A stretch of 64,000 nucleotides of DNA from positions 4,292 through 68,291 of the forward strand of contig CAZBUJ010000021.1 in assembly GCA_964495075.1 (NCBI GenBank). The letters run 5' to 3'. Both the position numbers and the translations under genes were made by a program. Positions 1 through 9,599 of this stretch are shown here, one piece after another. Below the pieces are notes generated by a model. It made no database searches, was not told where the DNA came from, and worked only from the letters and a program-made list of their open reading frames with translations. The stretch comes from JAFGJQ01 sp964495075 (GTDB taxonomy: Bacteria; Planctomycetota; Phycisphaerae; UBA1845). Each line of letters starts with the position of its first letter. The stretch's first letter is position 1.

Positions 1-539
1 ACGGCCGCCTCCTGCTCCACTTCGCTTTCGAGGTTCCGCAGCAGCACCTGCTTGGCTTCCTCGGCCGACATGCCGCTGATCCGGAGGAGGTGCTGCCGTT
101 GCTCGTCAATGATGCCCTGGAGCTTCTCCTCCTTGGCCGCCAACTCCTGCTCCCGATTGCCCAGCTCCTTGTCACGCTGGTCGAGGGCCCGTTCCTTGGT
201 GTTGAGGGTGTCCAGTTTTCGCTCGAGGTTGTCCTCGCGCTTGGCGAGCCGTTTCTCGGCAACCCGGTGCTCGGCCCGGATCTCCGCCGTTTCCGCTTCA
301 AACTGTTCCTGCCGTTTGATGTGTTCCGCTTTGGCCTCGACCTGAGCGGCTTTGATCAGGTCGTCCGCCTGCTTCTCGGCATCTGTGATGAGCTGCTCGG
401 CCTGCTGGCGACGTTTCTCAGCCCGGATCTTGCCACGCAAGAACACGAACAGCACCACGCCTGCCACGCCACACAGGATGCCGATGGCGATGCCGACTTC
501 TCCGGTCATCGCGACGCCCCAGAGTGGGATTTGTTCCAT
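1..539 (-). CDS. rny: Ribonuclease Y, N-terminal part (runs off the left edge)
   Basis: The reverse strand from 539 to the window edge is open with no stop (179 codons). It begins with a short periplasmic stretch and one membrane helix (about residues 12-35), then a long, highly charged coiled coil rich in Glu, Lys, Gln and Arg. It reaches the signature ISGMSAEEAKQVLL close to the window edge. A membrane anchor, a coiled coil and this SAEEAK motif are the standard start of RNase Y, a membrane-bound endoribonuclease that initiates mRNA decay. The KH and HD catalytic domains would lie outside the window. The ATG at 539 has no clear Shine-Dalgarno; a second ATG at 509 (MTGEVGIAIG) is an alternative start. 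Family assignment is firm; only the N-terminal fifth to third is visible. Confidence 0.88.
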   Translation of the reverse strand, partial: MEQIPLWGVAMTGEVGIAIGILCGVAGVVLFVFLRGKIRAEKRRQQAEQLITDAEKQADDLIKAAQVEAKAEHIKRQEQFEAETAEIRAEHRVAEKRLAKREDNLERKLDTLNTKERALDQRDKELGNREQELAAKEEKLQGIIDEQRQHLLRISGMSAEEAKQVLLRNLESEVEQEAA

Positions 540-1449
540 GATATGCTACATCCGCTTGGTTCAAGGTACCCCGCGCACCGACCCATCGCCTCTGCGGCGG
601 GTCCTCATGACCCCGTCACCGAGTCGTGGGTCCGCGCCCATTGCGGGATGCCGTTACGCGGATCGCCAGATTGTGCCCGCCCGTGATCAAGACAGGCTCG
701 GTTATCGTGTGGGCGCGGAATGACGCCAACTCCCGCGGCGCCGGCAGGATCGCCCGACAATGCCGTGACAGGCAGAAGTGGGGGCGGTCATGATCGGATG
801 CCTCCGCGTTTAGACACTACGGCAGCCATGCAAGGCTCCCCGCACACGCAACCAAGAACGTACGGACCAGTTAGGCCCTTGTTATCCCGTTGAAAGTCCC
901 CACCGGCGCGGTGCTGCCCAGTCGATGATCATCCCAGCGCCGGCTAAAGCGAGGCACCATTCGCATGCAGGGTGTCAACCGGAATCCCCGGCTCACACTC
1001 GGGTGGCGTTAAAGCGATTCGCACTCCACTACATTTACAATGCCGTACGCTGGCAAAACCTGCCAAAGCGCCCTGGAATGATGAACGCAATGTAAAGTGC
1101 CCACGTAGGCTATTACACAACAATGGGTTATCCGCCGTGGCCGTCGGCCGGCCACGCCCACAACCTATCGGGTCCCGCCACCGCTGTCAAGCGTAAACGG
1201 CGGCCGGGCCGTCCGACGGAATCGCTGTAAATCGACTTGGCTGGTGAAGTTCCGCGCCTCGACCGGACCCCGTCCGGCCCGGGCGGGCCCCGGATGTCAG
1301 CGTTACTGAATTCTGTCGACACTTGTCGCCGTGCGAACTGCCCGTACACTCGGGACGTTTTATTCCCGTGACGTGCGGTGGGGGAGCCCGCAGGGGCCAC
1401 GCGTCGGACGGAGCGTCGATTGGGCCGGTTGTCGAGGCGGGAGGCGTCT
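540..1449. other. Intergenic region, about 900 bp, no convincing gene
   Basis: This lies between the divergent rny and dsbD starts. The frames present are short and have no family signature or Shine-Dalgarno, and I see no RNA gene. Sequence around 1030-1120 is locally more AT-rich. Upstream regulatory DNA for both flanking genes is the likeliest content. Confidence 0.6.
1323..1350 (+). promoter_or_regulatory. Possible sigma70-type promoter of dsbD
   Basis: TTGTCG at 1323-1328 and TACACT at 1345-1350 are separated by 16 bases, about 100 bases before the dsbD start. Match to consensus is only fair, so this is a weak call. Confidence 0.25.
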
Positions 1450-3873
1450 ATGCGTCATCTGCAGTGGGTAACGGTGTTGTCGTTGGTGGGCATCGTCGCG
1501 GGCCAGGCAGCGGCCGGGCCGCCGACCGCCATGTCGAGCGCGAGTACGACCGTGACGCTGGCAGCCGACTCGACGGCCATCGTGCCGGGGGGGACGGTCG
1601 AGGTGGCCGTCGTCTTCCAACTCGCCAAGGGCTGGCACATCTACTGGCGCAACCCCGGCACCAGCGGCAAGCCGCCGACGGTCGAGTGGAAACTGCCGCC
1701 CGGATTCACGATGGGCCCGCTGCAATTCCCCGGGCCGCAACGGCACGTCGAGGCCGGCGGGCTGATCGTCACCAACATTCTGGAAGGCACGCCGATCCTG
1801 ACCGCCACGCTCGCCGCGCCGTCCGACTATGCCGGCACGGTTGCGGAGATCGAGGGCACGGTGAGTTGGCTCGCGTGCATGACGCAGTGTGTGCCGGGAT
1901 CGGCCCACGTGAAGCTCTCGCTACCGGTGGTTCAGTCGGCCGCGGAAGTCAAACCGGACAGCGAGGCGGTGTTTACCGCGGTGAAGCGCACCCACCCCGC
2001 GACGGACGGGCGCGCCGCGCACGTCACGGTCACCGCCTCCGCACCGGACGCTTCGCTGACGCCCGGGGCGACGTTCGACCTGGTCGTCACGCTGGTGGTT
2101 GACAACGGCTTTTTCATCGGGTCGAACGCGCCGGGGTCGAAGCGCGTGATCGCCACCACCGCCTATGCGGCGGCGCCGAAGGGTCTTGAGCCGGGTACGG
2201 CGAAGTACCCTGCCGGCACGGATCGCGACGTTCCCCTGCTGGGCCGACTCAGCACGTACGACGGGCAGGTCGAGATTCGCATCCCGGTGACGGTCGGTGA
2301 AGAGGCGGTCCGTCCGCCGGCCGCGCTCTCCGGGGTCGTTCAGTATCACGTGTTCGACGCTCACAACAACGAAAGCGTTGCCATGCCGTACGTGGCGTGG
2401 GAGGTGACCGTACGCGGTGCGGGGCAAGAGCCGCCGGCCAACGCCGGTTCGGGGAAGCGGGCCGTCGAGTCGGTCCCCGCGGTGCCCACGGGGGCGACGG
2501 AGGACGCTGCCTCGCCGCCGGGCATGCCGGCGACGGGCAACGGCGTGGGCGATGGGGCGGCCCATTGGCTCGAGCGGTTCCTGACGGGGCTCGGGTTGCC
2601 GGGTCTGCTGCTGGGTTGTTTCCTGTACGGCCTGATGCTGAACGCGACGCCCTGCGTGTTTCCCGTGCTGACCATCAAGATTCTCGGGTTCGTGCAGCAG
2701 GCCCACGAATCGCGCCGACGTACCTTCGTGCTGGGGTTGGCGTTCGGGGCGGGGGTGGTCTTGTTCTTCGTGATTCTCGGTCTGCTGGCCTCCCGGGGGC
2801 AGAACGTACTTCAGTACCCGGCGGCGGTCATCGCCTTGGGTGCCATCGTGATGGCACTCGCGCTGAGCCTGCTGGGCGTATACACCCTGCGGGTGCCGAC
2901 GGCCGCCACGAAACTGGATGCCACGATCCAGCAGGAGGGCCTGCTCGCCTCGTTTGGAAAAGGAACGCTGGCCCCCGTGCTCGGTTTCGCATGCACGGGC
3001 CCGATGCTGGCCGGCGTGTTCGGGTGGGCGACCCAGCAACCGCCGCAAACGGCGATCGTCGCGTTTCTGGTGACCGGCCTGGGCATGGCGAGCCCGTACA
3101 TGCTGCTGGGCGCGAATCCGAACTGGTTGAGTTTCCTGCCCAAGCCGGGGCCGTGGATGATCACGTTCGAGCGCATCATGGGGTTTGCCCTGCTGGCGAT
3201 GGTGTTGTGGTTGACGGCACCGCTGGTCACCCAGGTCGGCCCGACGGGCTTCCAGTGGACGCTGCTGTTCTTCGTGGTGATCGCCATGGCGTGCTGGGTG
3301 CTCGGAAAGGTGTCGGTGACGATGTCACCCGGGCAGATCATGCGCTACCGGGGCGAGGCGGTGGGGCTGGTCCTGGTCGGCGGGTTCGTGATCTTCGGGC
3401 TCGTGTATCCGCTGGGTGCCGCCCAGGATCGCGTCCAGTCCGAACGTGCCGAGATCATGGCACTGCGGGCCGGCGTGCAACTCGATGACGAAGTGTGGGA
3501 CCGGAAGATTCCGTGGCGGCCCTGGTCGCCCGGGGTGGCGGAGGCGGCGGCGCGATCGGGCAAGACGGTATTCGTCGACTTCACCGCGGCCTATTGCACG
3601 ATCTGCAAGAAAAACAAGTTCCTGGCGACCAACACGCCGGAGGTGCGCCGGAAAATGAAGGAACTCGGCGTGGTCCCGCTCCAGGGCGACTTCTCGACCC
3701 ACGACGCGGACATCGCCGCCGTGCTCGAGCGGTTCGGCCGGCCCGGCGTGCCGCTGAACCTGATCTACCCGGCCGGCAGGCCGGATGAGCCGATCCTCCT
3801 CGACCCGTCCTTCTCGAAGCAGTACCTGCTGGACCTGCTCGACCAGGCGGGCCCATCGCGGGACACGACGTGA
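1450..3873 (+). CDS. dsbD: DsbD-type thiol:disulfide interchange protein
   Basis: An 807-residue cytoplasmic-membrane protein that should carry electrons from cytoplasmic thioredoxin to periplasmic thiol proteins. In order it has a signal peptide (1-22); an N-terminal DsbD/DsbC-like periplasmic domain with a CMTQC pair; a multi-helix CcdA/DsbD membrane domain with the redox cysteines C402 (NATPCVFP) and C515 (ACTGP); and a C-terminal thioredoxin-like domain with C716-T-I-C719. All three cysteine sets of DsbD are present. The ATG at 1450 is chosen because GGGAGG lies just upstream and a signal peptide follows; the frame is open further upstream but without these features. The gene appears monocistronic and faces the chaperone gene at 4034. 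Length fits the longer ScsB-like DsbD variants. Confidence 0.92.
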   Translation: MRHLQWVTVLSLVGIVAGQAAAGPPTAMSSASTTVTLAADSTAIVPGGTVEVAVVFQLAKGWHIYWRNPGTSGKPPTVEWKLPPGFTMGPLQFPGPQRHVEAGGLIVTNILEGTPILTATLAAPSDYAGTVAEIEGTVSWLACMTQCVPGSAHVKLSLPVVQSAAEVKPDSEAVFTAVKRTHPATDGRAAHVTVTASAPDASLTPGATFDLVVTLVVDNGFFIGSNAPGSKRVIATTAYAAAPKGLEPGTAKYPAGTDRDVPLLGRLSTYDGQVEIRIPVTVGEEAVRPPAALSGVVQYHVFDAHNNESVAMPYVAWEVTVRGAGQEPPANAGSGKRAVESVPAVPTGATEDAASPPGMPATGNGVGDGAAHWLERFLTGLGLPGLLLGCFLYGLMLNATPCVFPVLTIKILGFVQQAHESRRRTFVLGLAFGAGVVLFFVILGLLASRGQNVLQYPAAVIALGAIVMALALSLLGVYTLRVPTAATKLDATIQQEGLLASFGKGTLAPVLGFACTGPMLAGVFGWATQQPPQTAIVAFLVTGLGMASPYMLLGANPNWLSFLPKPGPWMITFERIMGFALLAMVLWLTAPLVTQVGPTGFQWTLLFFVVIAMACWVLGKVSVTMSPGQIMRYRGEAVGLVLVGGFVIFGLVYPLGAAQDRVQSERAEIMALRAGVQLDDEVWDRKIPWRPWSPGVAEAAARSGKTVFVDFTAAYCTICKKNKFLATNTPEVRRKMKELGVVPLQGDFSTHDADIAAVLERFGRPGVPLNLIYPAGRPDEPILLDPSFSKQYLLDLLDQAGPSRDTT

Positions 3874-3995
3874 CGGCGACACAATCGACGAACACGAGAG
3901 CGTGGAGTGCATTCGCGTGGCACGAGGAAACGCGCCCATGAGCCGGTCAGCTCACGGGGGTGGGGATGGACTTCGAGACGGTCTGATCGGCTGAG

Positions 3996-4013
3996 CCGGG
4001 CGGGCTTGCCCGG
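3996..4013. terminator. Stem-loop between convergent genes
   Basis: CCGGGC and GCCCGG form a 6-bp stem around a 6-base loop, in the gap between the ends of dsbD and the chaperone gene. No T-tract follows, so intrinsic termination is uncertain. Confidence 0.3.
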
Positions 4014-4033
4014 GACCATGTTCCGCGTTCGAT

Positions 4034-6100
4034 CTACGCGTCGCTCTGGTCGCCGCCAGCCTCCTCTTCGGTGGCCGGGGCTTCCTCCTCCTCCTCGGCG
4101 CCGGCTCGCTTCCTCGCACCGGCCCACTTGAATTCAGTCCGGGCATGGATCTGCTCAGACGACGTCCACGTGTCATTGAAGTCGGCATAGCGGCGGCGAA
4201 GGAGCGTCATGAGGATCCTGTCACGTTCGCGGTTGTACTGGTCCGCCGTCATCGGCTCGACCTCGAGCCATTGGACGAGAACCACGCGGGCCGAATCGGG
4301 TTGCTCGATGATGGCCAGCTTGGGGCCCTCGCCCGGCTGGTTGCCGACGGCGAAGCAGTCGTCCACGAACTTGTAGTCGACTTTGCCCAGGCGGCCGGCC
4401 CACGTGTAGTTGAATCCCGGAGGTGCGTTCAACTGGCGGTGCGCGAACTTGATGTTCTCGAACAGGCCGTCCGACCGAACCTCTTTAACCTTGGCCTTGA
4501 GGTCTTCCTGCCCCTCCCACGCATCCGCGAGCGTCTTGCCCTGTTCGACCTGGGCCTTGAGTGCCTCCAGGGCGGCACGCGCCTGCTCGAACCCGCTCTT
4601 GAGGCGGAGATCCGCGATCACCTTGTCACGCACGAGGTCGACCGATGCCGGACTGTGGGCCGCTTCCACCCCCACCACGCGGAACAGGTATAACTCGTCG
4701 TTCAGACCTCGCAGGGCGTGCGGGCTGAACTGATATGGCGCCACGTAAACCTCGCGGGCCTCGTCGGCGTGCCCGCCGCCCGTCGGAATCTCCGCCAGCC
4801 CTTCGACCGCGAAGGCAAGTTGGGCGAGGCGGAAGGACTGGGTGCTGCTCAGTTGCACGCGGGCCTTGCCGATGCCGGGGACCTTCGTGGCGTCCGGCTC
4901 GCGCTGCCACTCGGCCGCATCCGCCGCGGAGAACCAGTCCGTCGTCTTGATTTCAACCGCCTCCGGATAGGCGATCCGGCTCGGGGCATGTTGGATGATC
5001 TCCTGAAGGTAGCCGGCCTGCTTCACTTCGTCGGGCGCCACCTTATAGCCGTTGGGGCCCACATCGGCCTCGAAGAACACTTCCGCGAGTTGTTGCCCCA
5101 ACCAGGCGGTCAGGTTTTCGGTCACCTGGGCGGCCAGTCGGGCGCGAACCGCCTGGTGGGCGGCCGGGCGAGCCTCGGTGTACGATTCGGAGAATTCCGA
5201 CTCGGGCTGGGCCGGTTGCGTGGTCGCCTCGCCGGCCGGTTGCGTGGTCGGCTCGTCCACCGGTTGCGTGGTCGCCTCGTCCGCCGGTTGCGTGGTGGGC
5301 GGGCGCCGGAAGACGGCGTTATCGCGGTTCTCCCGCCAGAAATCGCGGGCTCGTCGCTCCAACTCGTCCTCCGAGACGCGCAGGTTCTCCTCGATCCTGG
5401 CCGGGTCGATCCGGATGTATTCAATCTTCACACGCGGCTGCTGGTAGTAACCGAACGTCAGGGTGTCGGGCACCGGTTCCGAATCGCGATAGGCGTTGAA
5501 CTGCTCCTGCACTTCCGCGTCGGAGAACTCGGTCTGGTCGTCCTTGAAGGTGTTGGCGCTGAGGGCCACCGCATCGATTTTCACGCGCTCGTACGCGTTC
5601 CGGGCGGCCACGCGAAGCTCCGCTTCGCTGGGCACCAAGGCGCTCGCGGCGAGTGACTGCAGTTGCTGAACGGCGAAAAACTCGGCGAACGCGGCGCGGA
5701 TGCGGTCTGGCTTGACGTCTCTGTCGTAGGCGACCTGCTTGATCGCGTTCTGTAAGCTGGCTGGCAGCAGGGTGTCGAGCTCCCCGCCGGTCGGCATGAC
5801 GCCCGCGTCCCGCGCCTCGCGCGTGAGGAGCACCCAGTCCATGACGGTGAGCGGGTCGCCGCGCCCCCCGAATGGGGTGGACCATGGCACTCGCATTTGC
5901 GTGAGAAGACTGGTGGAGTACTCGGCGGCCTGCTGATCGGCGACCCGGATGTCTCCGTACCGGCAGGTGGCTACGACCTGTTTGGACCGGTCCGGCATGA
6001 ACATCGCCTGCAGCGCGGAGCCTCCGAGCCAGACCACGAGCAGCAGCGCCATGAAGATGGCCAGGAGTTTGCGATTATGCTTGCGAAAGAACTTCATCAT
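4034..6100 (-). CDS. SurA/PpiD-like membrane-anchored periplasmic chaperone
   Basis: A 688-residue protein with a basic N-terminus, one membrane helix (about 13-35) and a large periplasmic part. This is the layout of PpiD, an inner-membrane-anchored folding factor for outer-membrane and secreted proteins. The region after the anchor resembles a SurA-type N-terminal chaperone domain. I cannot point to a clear parvulin catalytic core, so isomerase activity is not claimed. A low-complexity linker with four TTQP repeats sits in the middle, and the C-terminus is a Glu/Ala-rich tail. The start is the ATG at 6100 (or the adjacent ATG at 6097), preceded by AAGGG; the open frame continues upstream but is arginine-rich and unlike coding sequence. 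It stands alone, convergent with dsbD and divergent from topA. Confidence 0.75.
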   Translation of the reverse strand: MMKFFRKHNRKLLAIFMALLLVVWLGGSALQAMFMPDRSKQVVATCRYGDIRVADQQAAEYSTSLLTQMRVPWSTPFGGRGDPLTVMDWVLLTREARDAGVMPTGGELDTLLPASLQNAIKQVAYDRDVKPDRIRAAFAEFFAVQQLQSLAASALVPSEAELRVAARNAYERVKIDAVALSANTFKDDQTEFSDAEVQEQFNAYRDSEPVPDTLTFGYYQQPRVKIEYIRIDPARIEENLRVSEDELERRARDFWRENRDNAVFRRPPTTQPADEATTQPVDEPTTQPAGEATTQPAQPESEFSESYTEARPAAHQAVRARLAAQVTENLTAWLGQQLAEVFFEADVGPNGYKVAPDEVKQAGYLQEIIQHAPSRIAYPEAVEIKTTDWFSAADAAEWQREPDATKVPGIGKARVQLSSTQSFRLAQLAFAVEGLAEIPTGGGHADEAREVYVAPYQFSPHALRGLNDELYLFRVVGVEAAHSPASVDLVRDKVIADLRLKSGFEQARAALEALKAQVEQGKTLADAWEGQEDLKAKVKEVRSDGLFENIKFAHRQLNAPPGFNYTWAGRLGKVDYKFVDDCFAVGNQPGEGPKLAIIEQPDSARVVLVQWLEVEPMTADQYNRERDRILMTLLRRRYADFNDTWTSSEQIHARTEFKWAGARKRAGAEEEEEAPATEEEAGGDQSDA
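5211..5300. repeat. In-gene tandem repeat of 24 bp (TTQPxxEx linker)
   Basis: Four near-identical 24-bp units encode TTQPADEA, TTQPVDEP, TTQPAGEA and TTQPAQPE on the reverse strand. The unit keeps the frame, so copy number can change without breaking the protein. It forms a flexible linker in the chaperone. Confidence 0.85.
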
Positions 6101-6367
6101 GATGACGTAATCCCTTATCTTACCTGCACTTGGGACTATAGGCGTAAACTTCGTCACTATAGCTGTCGCGGCGGCAAAAGCAACCCGTATTCTTCCGCTT
6201 CCGTGTGACGGGCCGACGTCGCAAGTTTGACAGGGTCGCGGATTCATGCTACACGCCCGACCCGACCGGCCTATAACTCCAGCGGTGGAGGAATCGCAGG
6301 GAAGCGCCGATATAGGCTGCGGGTTGCGGCGCCGGAGGGATTTCGCGGGGCGGCGGATGAAACGATC

Positions 6368-9300
6368 GTGGCGAAGAAATCGCAACATGCTGCGAACGCG
6401 CTAGTTATCGTCGAATCTCCGGCGAAGGCGCGGACCATCTCGAAGTACCTGGGCGCGGGGTTCGCGGTCGAATCGTCGATCGGTCACGTCCGCGACCTGC
6501 CGTCTGCCGCGGCGGAGATCCCGCCCGAGGTCAAGCAGGAGGCATGGGCCCGGCTCGGCGTGAACGTCGAAGAAGGCTTCGCGCCGCTCTACGTCATCCC
6601 CAAGGACAAGCAGCCGCATGTCGCCAAGCTGCGGAAGGCCCTGAAGGGGGCGGCGGCCTTATATCTGGCTACGGACGAGGACCGCGAGGGCGAGGCGATC
6701 GCCTGGCACCTGCGCGAAGTGCTCCGCCCCAAGGTGCCGGTCAAGCGGATGGTGTTCGACGAGATCACCAAGACGGCCATCACGCGGGCGCTGAATCGCA
6801 CGCGGGACATCGACCTGCGGCTGGTCAACGCGCAGGAGGCCCGGCGGATTCTCGACCGTCTGTTCGGCTACGAAGTGTCGCCGGTGTTGTGGCGCAAGAT
6901 CGGGCCCAAGCTGTCCGCCGGTCGAGTGCAGTCGGTGGCCACGCGACTGGTGGTCGAGCGCGAGCGGGCCCGGATGGCGTTCGTGAGGGCGGACTACTGG
7001 GACGTCGAAGCGACCCTGTCGACGGGTCGCGACGGCGATCGGTCGGTCCGGGCGAAACTGGTGGAACTCGGAGGTCGTCGGGTCGCCACCGGCAAGGACT
7101 TCGACGAGTCGACGGGGCGTCTCCGCGACCCGAAGAGGTTGATGCTGTTGGGCGGCGACGATGCCGGGAGGCTGGCATCGGCCCTCGCCTCCGTTCCGTT
7201 CGAGGTGGCGGCCATCGTGAAGAAGCCGTTCACCAATCGCCCGCCGGCGCCGTTCATCACGTCCACGCTCCAGCAGGAGGCCGGCCGCAAGCTGCGGTTC
7301 GGCGCCCAGCGCACCATGCGATTGGCGCAGAATCTGTACGAGAACGGGTACATCACCTACATGCGTACGGATTCGACGAACCTCTCGGGCGAAGCGCTCA
7401 ACGCGGCGCGGAACCAGATCACCGAGTTGTACGGGCAGGCCTATCTGCCCGACGCGCCGCGCGCCTACGCCAGCCGGACCAAGAACGCCCAGGAAGCGCA
7501 CGAGGCGATTCGCCCGGCCGGCGAGAGCTTTCAGACGCCCAAGAGCCTGGAGGGCGTGCTCGACCCGGACGCGCATCGATTGTACGAGATGATCTGGAAG
7601 CGGACGGTCGCGTGCCAGATGAAGGATGCCAAGGGCGAGCGGACCGCGGTCCGGATTCGTGCGGACGGCGGTGAGCACGGACCGGCCGTGTTCGGCGCGT
7701 CCGGCAAGACCGTCACTTTCCCCGGCTTCCTTCGCGCCTATGTCGAAGGCTCCGACGATCCCGAGGCGGAACTCGGCGACCAGGAGCGGATTCTGCCGCC
7801 GATGACAGAGGGTGACACGCTCGAGCCGATAGGGGTCGAGCCGCTCGCTCACGCGACCCAGCCGCCCGCCCGCTACACGGAGGCGAGCCTGATCAAGGAG
7901 TTGGAGGAGCGCGGGATCGGCCGGCCGTCCACCTATGCCGCGGTGATCCAGACCATACAGGATCGCGGGTACGTGTGGCGGAAGGGCACGGCCCTGGTGC
8001 CGACGTTCACCGCCTTCGCGGTGGTCAATCTGCTCGAACGGCACCTGTCCACGCTGGTGGACTACGACTTCACGGCCCGGATGGAGAACGATCTCGACGC
8101 CATCGCCAATGGCGATCGGGAAGCCACCCCCTGGCTTCACGATTTCTACTTCGGTGAACCGAACGGCGGCGACGGCGCCAACGGCGCGGATATCAGCGAG
8201 GTGGGGCTCAAGGCATTGATCGGGTCCGGCCAGGAAGCGATCGATCCTCGGGCGGTCTCGTGCATCCCGTTGGGGGAGACCCCCGGCGGTGAACTCGTGG
8301 TGGTGCGGGTCGGGCGGTACGGCCCGTACATCCAGATCGGGCGGAGCGACCTGCGGGCGAGCGTGCCGCCGGACACTCTGCCGGACGAACTGACCGTGGA
8401 TCGTGCCCTGGATCTGGTCGATCAGTCGCTCAAGGGCGACCACATGCTCGGCGAGGACCCGGCTACCGGCAAGGCGGTCTACGTCAAGGTCGGGCGGTTC
8501 GGGCCGTACGTGCAACTGGGCGATCCGGAGTTGACGGAGAAGGGCAACATCAAGCGCGGCGGCAAGCCCAAGATGGCGAGCTTGTGGCCGACGATGTCCG
8601 TCGAGGAGATCACCCTCGACCAGGCGCTGATGTTGTTGTCGTTCCCGCACGAGGTCGGTACGCACCCGGAGACGGGACAAGTGATTACGGCCCAGGACGG
8701 GCGGTATGGCCCCTACATCAAGATGGGGGACGACAGCCGAAGCCTGGAATCGCATGAGCAACTCGCCTCCATCACGCTGGAGCAGGCGGTGGCGCTGTTC
8801 AAACAGCCGAAGAGCGGTCGGCGGCGCACCGCGACCGTGCTGGCCGACATCGGCAAGCATCCGAAGACCGACGCACTGATCCAGGTCAAGTCCGGACGTT
8901 ACGGTCCGTACGTCACCGACGGTGAGGTCAACGCCACCGTGCCGAGAGGGAAGGACCCGGCGCGGGTCACGCTGGACGAGGCGCTCGAACTGCTCGACGC
9001 CCGCGAGAAGAAGCTGAAAGAACAGGGCAAGGACCCGCGGGCCAAATCCGGCAAGGCCGCGGCGAAGAAGACCCGGAAGTCGACGAAGAAGACCGCCGTC
9101 GCGACCACGAAGAAGACGACCAGGAAAACCGCGGCGAAAACGGCCAAGAAGAAATCGTCGGGCACGTCCCGGACGGCGGCGCTCGCCGAATCGTTGGGAC
9201 CGCCGCCGGACGGGTACGCCTGGACCCGGACCGGCAAGCCCGTGGTCGAGACGTGGCCGGAACGGACGCTCGCGTGTCCGAACTGCGGATCGGACATGGT

Positions 9301-9589
9301 GCTGAAGTCCGGTCGATTCGGTCCGTTCTTCTCCTGCACGAACTACCCCGCGTGCAAGACGTCGGTGAATCTGCGAGGCGAGGCAAAGAAGCGGGCGGAG
9401 CAGGAGGCACCGCCTCCGCAACGGGCCGAGCCGGTCCCCACGGACATCGTGTGCGAAGCGTGCGGCGCCAAGATGGTGATCCGCAAGGCCCGTGGCCGGC
9501 CATTCCTCGGTTGCAGCGGGTTCCCTGCGTGCCGCGCCACCCGGCCGTTGCCGGCGGAACTTGAGACCGCTGCCGCGTCCCGGCCGTGA
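6368..9589 (+). CDS. topA: DNA topoisomerase I (type IA)
   Basis: A 1073-residue enzyme that relaxes negative supercoils by a transient 5'-phosphotyrosine. The N-terminal TOPRIM domain starts at ALVIVESPAKA and includes the acidic DEDREGE motif; the active site is YITYMRTDSTNLS with Tyr331 as nucleophile. The C-terminal half contains four TopA repeats with GRYGPY-type cores, an Ala/Lys/Thr-rich basic linker, then two C4 zinc ribbons (CPNC...C and CEAC...C). The GTG at 6368 is chosen because it falls just before the conserved TOPRIM start; upstream in-frame sequence lacks similarity. The GRYGPY-repeat plus zinc-ribbon tail is longer than in E. coli and is a common architecture outside Proteobacteria. 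It ends 10 bases from the convergent DUF362 gene. Confidence 0.96.
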   Translation: MAKKSQHAANALVIVESPAKARTISKYLGAGFAVESSIGHVRDLPSAAAEIPPEVKQEAWARLGVNVEEGFAPLYVIPKDKQPHVAKLRKALKGAAALYLATDEDREGEAIAWHLREVLRPKVPVKRMVFDEITKTAITRALNRTRDIDLRLVNAQEARRILDRLFGYEVSPVLWRKIGPKLSAGRVQSVATRLVVERERARMAFVRADYWDVEATLSTGRDGDRSVRAKLVELGGRRVATGKDFDESTGRLRDPKRLMLLGGDDAGRLASALASVPFEVAAIVKKPFTNRPPAPFITSTLQQEAGRKLRFGAQRTMRLAQNLYENGYITYMRTDSTNLSGEALNAARNQITELYGQAYLPDAPRAYASRTKNAQEAHEAIRPAGESFQTPKSLEGVLDPDAHRLYEMIWKRTVACQMKDAKGERTAVRIRADGGEHGPAVFGASGKTVTFPGFLRAYVEGSDDPEAELGDQERILPPMTEGDTLEPIGVEPLAHATQPPARYTEASLIKELEERGIGRPSTYAAVIQTIQDRGYVWRKGTALVPTFTAFAVVNLLERHLSTLVDYDFTARMENDLDAIANGDREATPWLHDFYFGEPNGGDGANGADISEVGLKALIGSGQEAIDPRAVSCIPLGETPGGELVVVRVGRYGPYIQIGRSDLRASVPPDTLPDELTVDRALDLVDQSLKGDHMLGEDPATGKAVYVKVGRFGPYVQLGDPELTEKGNIKRGGKPKMASLWPTMSVEEITLDQALMLLSFPHEVGTHPETGQVITAQDGRYGPYIKMGDDSRSLESHEQLASITLEQAVALFKQPKSGRRRTATVLADIGKHPKTDALIQVKSGRYGPYVTDGEVNATVPRGKDPARVTLDEALELLDAREKKLKEQGKDPRAKSGKAAAKKTRKSTKKTAVATTKKTTRKTAAKTAKKKSSGTSRTAALAESLGPPPDGYAWTRTGKPVVETWPERTLACPNCGSDMVLKSGRFGPFFSCTNYPACKTSVNLRGEAKKRAEQEAPPPQRAEPVPTDIVCEACGAKMVIRKARGRPFLGCSGFPACRATRPLPAELETAAASRP

Positions 9590-9599
9590 GTCCGGTCGA

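Noticed and set aside
52..686. Forward-strand frames over the RNase Y gene
   Set aside because: They oppose the clear RNase Y coding sequence on the other strand and have no family or ribosome site.
972..1400. Short frames between rny and dsbD
   Set aside because: Low-complexity, Arg/Pro-rich translations with no ribosome site, typical of non-coding GC-rich DNA.
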